From positions 1 through 64,000 of the forward strand of contig NZ_KB894378.1 of NCBI RefSeq assembly GCF_000374425.1: 64,000 bases of DNA. The letters run 5' to 3'. This document shows, in pieces, positions 55,740 through 64,000 of the stretch. This stretch comes from Acinetobacter tjernbergiae DSM 14971 = CIP 107465. Lineage in GTDB: Bacteria > Pseudomonadota > Gammaproteobacteria > Pseudomonadales > Moraxellaceae. The notes under the pieces were generated by a model, which saw only the letters and a program-made list of their open reading frames with translations, did no database searches and was not told the DNA's origin. Every line of letters begins with the position of its first letter. The stretch's first letter is position 1. The position numbers were made by a program, and so were the translations under genes.

Positions 55740-56741
55740 ATGAAAAAAGGACTTTGGGCATTAAGTGCTGCGGCACTATTTGTCATAACTACTCCTGTAC
55801 AGGCAAAACAAGAAATTTGTGTATTTGATCTATTAGGAAAGGCTGGAGAGTCTTATAAACTTGTTGAAGAATGGAAACTTGCTTCAAAAGCTTGGCAAGG
55901 AGACGTTGAACTGATTCCTTATCAAGATGAAGAAAAAGCTGAACAAGATTTTGATGCTGGCAAATGCGATGGTATTTATATGACATCAATGCGCGCACGC
56001 AAATATAATAAATTTGCAGGTTCAATTGATGCTGTAGGTGCTGTGACCAGTAATGCAATTGCGCAAAAGGCAATTACTTATGTACTTGATAATCGTAATA
56101 AAACTCGTCTGACAGCATCAGTGAATGGTGATAAATATGAAGTTGCAGGAATTATTCAAGTTGGTCTAGCCTATATTTTTGTACGCGATAAAAATATTGA
56201 TACGATTGAAAAAGCTAAAGGTAAAAAATTTGCTTATTTACACTATGATCATGCACAAAAAGCAATTGTTGAAAGTATTAACTTAGTTGCAGTCCCATCT
56301 GATATTTCTGATTTTGTGAAAAAATTCAATAGTGGTCAGGTAGATGTAATTGCGGCACCCGCCTATGCTTATAAACCTTTAGAAATTAACAAAGGCTTGG
56401 TGAATGGAGCTTTGTTTAATTTTCCTGTTGTAAATATTACTGGAGATTTAATTATTCGCCCAAGCAAATTTCCTACAAGTTTTGCCTCACAATCTAGAGA
56501 ATGGTTTGTGAAGAAATTACCAAGTAACTTTGCAACAGTGCAACGATTAGAAGCTGGGATGAATGCGAAAAGAATTACTCTGTCTAATGAAGATAAGATG
56601 CGCTATCAAAAAATGTTACGTGATGGGCGTATGAATTTAACAAAACAAGGTGTCTATGATGCCAGTATGATGAACGTACTTAAAAGAGCACGCTGTACGG
56701 TGGAACGAACTAACTTTGAATGTTCTTTAAGTGGTGAATAA
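55740..56741 (+). CDS. Putative periplasmic solute-binding protein, tandem paralog 3 of 5
   Basis: About 333 residues. I start at ATG 55740 (MKKGLWALS) with AAGGGA upstream, giving a clean signal peptide ending VQAK; a longer frame from 55710 would precede it with charged residues. It carries ICVFDLLGKAGESYK, GKCDGIYMTSMRARKYNKFAGS, KKFAYLHYDHAQK and the RCTVERTNFECSLSGE tail. Most like paralog 2. A small hairpin (AAAGC-TCTAG-GCTTT, about 55651-55665) lies in its leader. Confidence 0.78.
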   Translation: MKKGLWALSAAALFVITTPVQAKQEICVFDLLGKAGESYKLVEEWKLASKAWQGDVELIPYQDEEKAEQDFDAGKCDGIYMTSMRARKYNKFAGSIDAVGAVTSNAIAQKAITYVLDNRNKTRLTASVNGDKYEVAGIIQVGLAYIFVRDKNIDTIEKAKGKKFAYLHYDHAQKAIVESINLVAVPSDISDFVKKFNSGQVDVIAAPAYAYKPLEINKGLVNGALFNFPVVNITGDLIIRPSKFPTSFASQSREWFVKKLPSNFATVQRLEAGMNAKRITLSNEDKMRYQKMLRDGRMNLTKQGVYDASMMNVLKRARCTVERTNFECSLSGE

Positions 56742-56861
56742 AAGGCGGTCAAATGTTTTGGATTTATAAATCTATAAACAAAATCGGCTACTTATAACAA
56801 ATTTGCTTACGAAAATAAGTGAATGCGATAAAATAGGACAAAAACCAAACAATATCGATAG

Positions 56862-56882
56862 AAAAATAGAGTACAAGCTCTA
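56862..56882 (+). repeat. Leader hairpin upstream of solute-binding paralog 4
   Basis: Second copy of the 21-bp inverted repeat seen at 53331-53351 (one base different), followed by nine T; it looks like an intrinsic terminator or attenuator about 75 bases before the start of paralog 4. Confidence 0.7.
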
Positions 56883-56958
56883 TTTTTTTTTAGAAAACAT
56901 GATTAATATTTGCTTCGAACAAGGAGACAAACATAAAGTTTGTGAAAGGATGAAAAAT

Positions 56959-57966
56959 ATGAAAAAAATTGCATTGGCCATTGCAACAACTTCGATCTTA
57001 AGTGTATCTGCTTCTACTCAAGCAGCAATTGATGTGTGTGTATTCGACTTATTAGGAAAGTCAGGTGAATCATACAAAATGATGCAGGATTGGGCGCTTG
57101 CAGCAAAAGGCTGGGGTGCTGACGTAAATCTTCTTGCGATTACTGATGAGCAAGTTGCTGACAATAACTTTAAAGCGGGTAAATGTGCTGCTGTAGCAAT
57201 GACAGCAATGCGTGCTCGTCCATATAACAAGTTTGCGGGTTCGGTTGACTCTTTAGGTGGTGCACCGAGTAATGAAATTGCTCAACGTGCGATTACTTAT
57301 GTTTTAGATGCACGTAATGCAGCTAAAATGACCACGAATCTTGGTGGAAACAAGTACGAAATTGGTGGTATTGCTCCACTAGGTGCTGCATATATTTTCG
57401 TACGTGACAAAAGCATTAACTCAATTGAAAAAGCTGCGGGCAAAAAATTCGCAGTATTAGGCTATGATGATGCACAAAAAATCATGGTACAACGCGTAGG
57501 TGCTCAAGCTGTACTTTCTGACATTTCTAACTTTGCTGCGAAATTTAACAATGGCCAAGTAGATATGGTTGGTGCGCCTGCTTATGCCTATAAACCATTA
57601 GAACTAAGCAAAGGTTTAGGTGCAAATGGTGCGATGTTTAACTTCCCTGTATTACAAGTGACTGCTGATCTTGTGTTACGCCCAGAAAAATTTCCAGCTG
57701 GTTTTGGTCAAAAATCTCGTGATTACTTTGTGAAGCAACTTCCAAAAGCTTTTGCAATGATCAAACGCTATGAAGCTGAAATTCCAGCGAAATACAAAAT
57801 GAATTTAACACCTGAAGATAAGTTGAAGTATCAAAAATTAATGCGTGATGGTCGTTTGGAAATGACTAAACGTGGTATTTATGATGCAAGCATGATGACT
57901 GTATTGAAGAAAGCACGTTGTTCAGTTGATAAAGCAAACTTTGAATGTGCTTTGCCTGGTGAATAA
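56959..57966 (+). CDS. Putative periplasmic solute-binding protein, tandem paralog 4 of 5
   Basis: A 335-residue paralog. The start is ATG 56959 (MKKIALAIA), with AAAGGA 8 bases upstream; the earlier ATG at 56950 overlaps that Shine-Dalgarno and an even longer frame begins at 56803. Signal peptide to TQAA. It has VCVFDLLGKSGESYKM, GKCAAVAMTAMRARPYNKFAGS (the usual Asp-Gly after Cys is Ala-Ala here), KKFAVLGYDDAQK and CSVDKANFECALPGE. Codon use looks more optimised than its neighbours, hinting at higher expression. Confidence 0.78.
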   Translation: MKKIALAIATTSILSVSASTQAAIDVCVFDLLGKSGESYKMMQDWALAAKGWGADVNLLAITDEQVADNNFKAGKCAAVAMTAMRARPYNKFAGSVDSLGGAPSNEIAQRAITYVLDARNAAKMTTNLGGNKYEIGGIAPLGAAYIFVRDKSINSIEKAAGKKFAVLGYDDAQKIMVQRVGAQAVLSDISNFAAKFNNGQVDMVGAPAYAYKPLELSKGLGANGAMFNFPVLQVTADLVLRPEKFPAGFGQKSRDYFVKQLPKAFAMIKRYEAEIPAKYKMNLTPEDKLKYQKLMRDGRLEMTKRGIYDASMMTVLKKARCSVDKANFECALPGE

Positions 57967-57991
57967 TTAGTAATTGCGATAAATATGACTT

Positions 57992-58015
57992 AAAGCCTAG
58001 ATTAATCTAGGCTTT
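57992..58015 (+). terminator. Terminator after paralog 4
   Basis: AAAGCCTAGATT / AATCTAGGCTTT, a 12-bp perfect palindrome with T-run, so paralogs 4 and 5 are separate transcription units. Confidence 0.85.
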
Positions 58016-58255
58016 TTGTTTTATTGGTTGTTGTCATTTAAGTCATTGTCTTTATTCTAAAAGATCGTGATTATACAAATAGATAAAAAAACAAATGAAA
58101 TCGTAAAGATTTAAAATATGTTCGAATCAGGATGATTAAACAGCACTGAATTTAAACATATTTTCATTTGAAGACCCTATTCAGATAGAACATAGCTCTT
58201 CAAAATTTTGAGTGTTATGAAACAACAAACTGTATGGATGCAAAGGAAAAAGAAA

Positions 58256-59260
58256 ATGCAATGGTTTAAAACATTACTACTAGCAACTGGTATCGCTGCG
58301 GTATCTGCTGGGGCTCAGGCAAAACAAACAATTTGTGTATTTGATATCGTTGGAAAAAGCGGTGATGTCTATGCATTAATGAAAGATTATCAGCTGGCAG
58401 CAAAAACTTGGGGGGCAGATATTGAACTTAAAGTAGCGACTAACGAAGCTGTGATTGCTGAAGATTTTAAAGCAGGTAAATGTGATGGTGTAAGCATTAC
58501 AGGAATGCGTGGTCGTCAATTTAACTCGTTTACAGGTTCATTAGACGCGATTGGTGCAATTACTGACCTGAAGCTTGCTGTGAAAGTGATGCAGGGATTA
58601 GCAAGTCCAACGTTTGCTAAGGCGATGGTCAATGGGAAGTATGAGGTGGTTGGTATCATTCCTGTTGGTGATGCATATTTATTGGTGAATGATCGTAATA
58701 TCAATACGGTTGCCAAAGCTGCGGGCAAAAAAATCGCCGTTTTAGACTATGATGAAGCACAAAAGATTATGGCTTCTCAGGTGGGCGCACAAGCTGTAAA
58801 TTCAGATATTACCAATTTTGGTGCTAAGTTTAATAATGGTCAGGTCGATATTATTGGAGCGCCAGCCGCTGCATTTAAACCTTTAGAACTCTATAAAGGT
58901 TTAGGGACTAAAGGCGCGATTGTAAATTATCCAATCTTGCAAGTGACAGGTAATTTAATTATTCATCCAGATAAATTCCCAGCAGGTTTTGGTCAAAAAT
59001 CAAGAGAATGGGTGAAGGCTCAATTACCACGTGCTTTTGGTATCTTGGGTAAAATGAAAGCTGACATTCCGCAAAAATATTGGATGGAAGTTCCTGCCTC
59101 TGACAAACCTGGTTATCAAAAATTGATGCGTGAAGCACGCATTAATCTGACCGCAAGAGGAATCTATGACAAGCGTATGATGAAATTGTTATGGCAATTC
59201 CGTTGCCGTGAAGATGCCAAGAATTTTGAGTGTGCATTACAAGAAGAGAATTATAAATAA
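58256..59260 (+). CDS. Putative periplasmic solute-binding protein, tandem paralog 5 of 5
   Basis: About 334 residues and the most divergent copy. ATG 58256 (MQWFKTLL) follows AAAGGA; a frame from 58208 would add a charged leader. Signal peptide to AQAK. It keeps ICVFDIVGKSGDVY, GKCDGVSITGMRGRQFNSFTGS, KKIAVLDYDEAQK and two tail Cys (FRCREDAKNFECALQEE), but lacks the GGE end and has changes in the MRAR block (MRGR) that may contact ligand. Probably a different ligand or role. Confidence 0.75.
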   Translation: MQWFKTLLLATGIAAVSAGAQAKQTICVFDIVGKSGDVYALMKDYQLAAKTWGADIELKVATNEAVIAEDFKAGKCDGVSITGMRGRQFNSFTGSLDAIGAITDLKLAVKVMQGLASPTFAKAMVNGKYEVVGIIPVGDAYLLVNDRNINTVAKAAGKKIAVLDYDEAQKIMASQVGAQAVNSDITNFGAKFNNGQVDIIGAPAAAFKPLELYKGLGTKGAIVNYPILQVTGNLIIHPDKFPAGFGQKSREWVKAQLPRAFGILGKMKADIPQKYWMEVPASDKPGYQKLMREARINLTARGIYDKRMMKLLWQFRCREDAKNFECALQEENYK

Positions 59261-59302
59261 TCTGCTAAAAACACTGTAATCGTACTTTAAACTTCAAATA
59301 CA

Positions 59303-59339
59303 GACCCGATATTGAGTATGCTATACTAAATATCGGGTC
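59303..59339 (+). terminator. Terminator after paralog 5
   Basis: GACCCGATATT / AATATCGGGTC with a 15-nt loop and T-rich tail, 38 bases ahead of the erpA start region. Confidence 0.82.
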
Positions 59340-59382
59340 TTTTATTTATGAAAGACATATTGAAGTCTGAGGAATATCCACC

Positions 59383-59718
59383 ATGAACGCCCAAGCTCTA
59401 GAATTGTCAGATAATGCTGCCAACAAAGTTCGCCAACTACGCGAAAGTGAAGGGAATAACGATCTGATGTTACGTGTTTATGTAACAGGTGGCGGATGCT
59501 CAGGATTTTCTTATGGTTTTAACTTTGCAGAAAGCGTCAATGAAGATGATGCTGAATTCATGAATGGTGATGTAAAAATGCTTGTGGATTCACTCAGCTA
59601 CCAGTATTTAGTTGGTTCAGTTGTCGACTATACAGAAGGTTTGGATGGCTCGCGTTTTATTATTCAAAACCCAAATGCAACAACCACATGTGGTTGTGGG
59701 TCATCTTTCTCGATTTAA
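59383..59718 (+). CDS. erpA: Iron-sulfur cluster insertion protein ErpA
   Basis: A 111-residue A-type carrier that passes [Fe-S] clusters to apo-proteins. The three ligand Cys are present: one in [11 protein letters not shown] and two in [11 protein letters not shown] at the C-terminus. The size and the [11 protein letters not shown] stretch fit ErpA rather than IscA. It is a single gene with its own terminator. Confidence 0.92.
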   Translation: MNAQALELSDNAANKVRQLRESEGNNDLMLRVYVTGGGCSGFSYGFNFAESVNEDDAEFMNGDVKMLVDSLSYQYLVGSVVDYTEGLDGSRFIIQNPNATTTCGCGSSFSI

Positions 59719-59733
59719 AAATGTTTTGATATC

Positions 59734-59766
59734 AAAAAAAGCTTCTCCAATTGAGAAGCTTTTTTT
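59734..59766. terminator. Bidirectional terminator
   Basis: A-run, GCTTCTC / GAGAAGC stem with CAATT loop, T-run; between converging erpA and anmK. Confidence 0.95.
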
Positions 59767-59773
59767 ATTGGCA

Positions 59774-60901
59774 TTAAACGATGGTGACGGTTCCAAGAAT
59801 ACGATCACCTACTGCACCTGTGACAGCTGGTAAATTCCCACTCAGTTGTTCAACGAAACGCATTGCCAGCCAAGCAAACGCCGTTGCTTCTACCCAAGTC
59901 GGTGCTAAACCGAGTGCATCCGTAGTTTGTACTGACCAATTGTGTTTGCGTAAGCGCCAACGTAATTGTTCCAATAAATAAGAATTATAAGCACCGCCAC
60001 CACAAACGTAGAGTTCACCAGTTTCCATACTAGAACGATAGACGGCTTTTTGGATCGCTCTTACTGTCAGTTTGAGTAAGGTCGCTTGAATATTTTCAGG
60101 CGTATCTTCCAGTTCATCATAGGTTAAATCATTACGCCAATCGATCAGTTGATCATCCAACCAATCAATATGGAAATCTTCGCGACCTGTACTTTTTGGC
60201 GGTTCTTTTGAAAAGTACTCATGTGAATGTAAGCGATCTAATAAAGAACGAATTGGGTGACCGTAGGCTGCCCAATCGCCATTTTCATCATAAGGGTGTC
60301 CTGTATGACGATGACACCACGCATCCATGAGCATATTGGCAGGGCCTGTATCAAAGCCATACACACCTTCTACGTCATTTGCAGGTAACATGCTGACATT
60401 GGCAATCCCACCCAAGTTCAAAATCACGCGATGGATATTATCATGTTGAAACAGTGCTTGATGGAAAGCGGGGACTAAAGGCGCACCTTGACCACCTGCT
60501 GCCATGTCACGACGACGGAAATCAGAAACGACAGGTAGTTGTGTAATTTCTGTGATGATATTCGGGTCGCCAATTTGCAAGGTAAAACCATGTTCTGGAC
60601 GATGGCGAATGGTTTGCCCATGTGAACCAATGGCTTTAATTTGAGTTCGGTCTAAATCATGCTTTTCAATCAGCAGATTGATCCCATTGCCAATCATTTG
60701 TGCCAAAGCGACATCGGCTTTGCCCATACGATCAATTTCATTGTCATCTGGAAGGGTCAACGCCATTAACTCATCACGTAAATCTTGTTCAAAAGGTATA
60801 GTGAGTGTGGCATGCAGGGTTAAAGGATCAAATGAAGTTGCAACAATATCAACACCATCCATGCTCGTGCCTGTCATTACACCAATATAGATTGCGCTCA
60901 T
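59774..60901 (-). CDS. anmK: Anhydro-N-acetylmuramic acid kinase
   Basis: About 375 residues. AnmK hydrolyses and phosphorylates 1,6-anhydroMurNAc in murein recycling, giving MurNAc-6-P. Motifs: YIGVMTGTSMDGVD, IGSHGQTIRHRP, VSDFRRRDMAAGGQGAPLVP and FDTGPANMLMD. Start ATG 60901 (MSAIYIGVM). It is divergent from tyrS, the usual arrangement. Together with mltB and mpl in this window it represents the murein-recycling route. Confidence 0.95.
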   Translation of the reverse strand: MSAIYIGVMTGTSMDGVDIVATSFDPLTLHATLTIPFEQDLRDELMALTLPDDNEIDRMGKADVALAQMIGNGINLLIEKHDLDRTQIKAIGSHGQTIRHRPEHGFTLQIGDPNIITEITQLPVVSDFRRRDMAAGGQGAPLVPAFHQALFQHDNIHRVILNLGGIANVSMLPANDVEGVYGFDTGPANMLMDAWCHRHTGHPYDENGDWAAYGHPIRSLLDRLHSHEYFSKEPPKSTGREDFHIDWLDDQLIDWRNDLTYDELEDTPENIQATLLKLTVRAIQKAVYRSSMETGELYVCGGGAYNSYLLEQLRWRLRKHNWSVQTTDALGLAPTWVEATAFAWLAMRFVEQLSGNLPAVTGAVGDRILGTVTIV

Positions 60902-60959
60902 ATACAACTTATCCTGCAAGATGCTGAAAAAATGTTAGTATATCGCACAAATTGAATAA

Positions 60960-62195
<1,236 letters not shown>

Positions 62196-62218
62196 TTTAA
62201 TTTTTAAATGATCTTTAT

Positions 62219-62248
62219 ATAATGCTCATTTGTTAAAATGGGCATTAT
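62219..62248 (+). terminator. Terminator of tyrS
   Basis: ATAATGCTCATTT / AAATGGGCATTAT with a GTTA loop (one G-U pair), followed by ATTTTAT. Confidence 0.85.
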
Positions 62249-62717
62249 ATTTTATAAATATTAAACAAAACCTCTTGCGATATTATAATAAGCATTTTAG
62301 AATAATGCCAAAATCAAGCGTCAATCGCTTAAAAACCAAAATGACTTCTATTTAATTCCACTCACTTCAATATTGATCTTGTACCGTTGCCTTTGACAAG
62401 ATTGCCCTAAAACAATGACTGGTTGCAGGATGACCATAATATCTTGATTTAACCCAATACACAGCAATCATGGATTGTTGGTTTTAAGAATGTTTGGCTG
62501 TATGCCATCTTCGGGAGAGAAATCATGCATGTAATAACTTACTTTATCGGCTTTATTTAAAGACAGGATAATATTTTCTATTATCCAGATTTAATCGAAG
62601 TAAAAAATTAAATCTTATTTTCCAAGAATGAATATGTTCTTGTAGATGATTATTGCCTTTAAATAAAAATGGCAAGGATTAAATCTGCACGACATTTAGA
62701 AATAATATCAAAACAAT
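62249..62717. other. Intergenic region before the terminal ATPase gene
   Basis: About 470 bases without a recognisable gene. There is a small inverted repeat GGATAAT / ATTATCC (about 62564-62585). No tRNA or rRNA sequence is visible here. Confidence 0.45.
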
Positions 62718-64000
62718 ATGAATGATTTTATGAATAACCCTTTTATGCAAAATATGCAGCAAGAGGAAGACCGATATTTAACTGAAGTACACCCTTTAGC
62801 AAAATTATGGGCATTACGTATTTTGGTTGAGCTTGGTGGTGCGAAAGAATTTATCAATGATAATTGTTTTAGTCATCAATGGATTGCTAAACATTTAGGC
62901 TTTTCTGAAGCTTTATTGGGTGAACAATTTAATTCACAAAGAGCACATCAGGAATTAGCTCAACTTCATCAAATGGCTGAAATTGAACAGGTACAAAATC
63001 CTGCTCAATTTAGCGCGGAATTGTCATATAACCTGAAACTGCTGCAACGATTGCTTGGCTTAAATGAAGTTGAATGTTTAATTCTCGGTTTTGTGGTGTT
63101 GGTACATAGTGAACAATTACTCGATGATATTGCAGATCATTTGGGTACATTAACCGCCGCAAAAAGTATGAAAGCTTTAGCGATTATTTTGGCAGTTCCT
63201 TATGAAGATGTACGTCAGGCATTGGCAGTACAGGGGTGCTTACATCGAAGCGGACTCATTCATTTACAGCGTGAATATAGCAGTTATTTACGCAGTAAAT
63301 TGGATTTGGTTTCTGCTCAGTTGGTGGATAAATTATTGGTCAAAGCCAATGATGTGATGGACTTATTTGTAGGCACAATTAATAAAAGTGCAGTAGCTGA
63401 ATTGACACTAGAAGATTACCCTCATCTTCAATCACAACTGGATTTACTGCTTGCTTATCTCCAACAGGTGAAACAACAGGCACAAGTGGGCGTCAATATT
63501 TTTATCTATGGCAGCTCAGGCACAGGTAAAACTCAGTTGTGCAAAGTACTCGCTGAGGCATTACAGGTACAACTGTTTGAAATTGCTTGTGAAGATGAGG
63601 ATGGTGATGCCATTACTGCAACAGGGCGATTATGTGCCTATCGTGCCGCGCAAAGTGTATTTGATGGTCGGGCAGCTTTATTACTTTTTGATGAAGTTGA
63701 AGATGTATTTAATGACACAGAAAAAGGCGCGGGTATGAAAAGTACGGCACAAAGTCGAAAGGCTTGGGTCAACCGCATACTGGAACAGAATCGTACCCCA
63801 ACGATTTGGGTATCCAATTCTGATCAGATTGACCCAGCATTCTTGCGTCGTTTTGATTTGATCCTTGAGGTCACGATTCCGCCGAAACAACAAAGAATGA
63901 AGATGATTGAGCAATACTGTGGTGACCAACTCAGTGAGCAGCACCAGCAAGCTTTGGCAAATGCCGCTCATTTATCACCCGCATTATTGCGTCGTGCCTA
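62718..64000 (+). CDS. AAA+ ATPase, 3' end beyond the window
   Basis: An open frame runs from ATG 62718 (MNDFMNNPFM; 62730 is another possible start) to the window edge, so at least 427 residues and no stop. The first ~260 residues are helical without a recognised domain. The AAA+ core follows: Walker A GSSGTGKTQL (about nt 63512-63541) and Walker B LLLFDEVED (about 63676-63702), with VSNSDQIDPAFLRRFD as sensor and Arg-finger region. It resembles AAA ATPases of the central-domain (FtsH/spastin-like) type. No Shine-Dalgarno is clear. Function unknown. Confidence 0.8.
   Translation, partial: MNDFMNNPFMQNMQQEEDRYLTEVHPLAKLWALRILVELGGAKEFINDNCFSHQWIAKHLGFSEALLGEQFNSQRAHQELAQLHQMAEIEQVQNPAQFSAELSYNLKLLQRLLGLNEVECLILGFVVLVHSEQLLDDIADHLGTLTAAKSMKALAIILAVPYEDVRQALAVQGCLHRSGLIHLQREYSSYLRSKLDLVSAQLVDKLLVKANDVMDLFVGTINKSAVAELTLEDYPHLQSQLDLLLAYLQQVKQQAQVGVNIFIYGSSGTGKTQLCKVLAEALQVQLFEIACEDEDGDAITATGRLCAYRAAQSVFDGRAALLLFDEVEDVFNDTEKGAGMKSTAQSRKAWVNRILEQNRTPTIWVSNSDQIDPAFLRRFDLILEVTIPPKQQRMKMIEQYCGDQLSEQHQQALANAAHLSPALLRRA

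Overview
The window is the origin-proximal part of an Acinetobacter-like gammaproteobacterial chromosome (Moraxellaceae; species not determinable by eye). The evidence is the order rpmH-rnpA-yidD-yidC-mnmE running left and dnaA-dnaN-recF-gyrB running right from an AT-rich oriC full of DnaA boxes, together with low GC and several Acinetobacter-type genes.

Layout. 1-530: a probable rRNA-operon promoter/leader pointing out of the window. 535-5436: a periplasmic cyclophilin, an HSL-type esterase, a tiny lipoprotein, a metallo-beta-lactamase-fold protein lacking its metal motif, and a divergent LysR regulator. 5459-8283: grpE and dnaK, each behind a sigma32-like promoter. 8284-11654: an AT-rich insertion carrying one large gene (Hsp90/sacsin-like ATPase plus C-terminal DUF3883/PD-(D/E)xK-like nuclease), flanked by a duplication of the dnaK 3' end and its bidirectional terminator. 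11660-16983: an MBL hydrolase, a small membrane protein and three tandem matrixin-like metalloproteases with coiled coils. 17003-20572: mltB, purK and purE, with an unusual mltB-purK intergenic region. 21272-28005: mpl, a multi-hairpin element, and a four-gene acyl-CoA dehydrogenase cluster opposite a LysR gene. 28049-35798: LtrA, a yybP-ykoY (Mn) riboswitch with a TerC exporter, two decayed genes, SDR/DoxX, guaD, hpt and a GlsB-type membrane protein. 35853-42984: dsbC, a pilU-like ATPase and the mnmE-to-rpmH block. 43140-49891: oriC and dnaA-dnaN-recF-gyrB. 49927-53223: cytochrome b562, DedA and an ABC-F ATPase. 53435-59260: five tandem periplasmic paralogs. 59383-64000: erpA, anmK, tyrS and a truncated AAA+ ATPase gene.

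Two things stand out. First, the mltB-purK gap (18314-18924) holds 13 exact copies of the palindrome TTTRAATTYAAA plus four DnaA-box-like 9-mers. The same palindrome and the same box variants recur in oriC about 25 kb away, which suggests an oriC-like accessory DnaA/replication-control locus. Second, the candidate defence gene after dnaK is bounded by a 56-bp direct repeat derived from dnaK's own end and terminator, so both convergent neighbours keep a terminator and the inserted ORF borrows its last codons from the repeat. Four parS-like sites (about 1196, 36654, 46698, 50398) also mark this as the ParB-loaded origin domain.

All coordinates, motif counts and start choices were read by eye. 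Family names come from recognised motifs and gene order, not from database searches.
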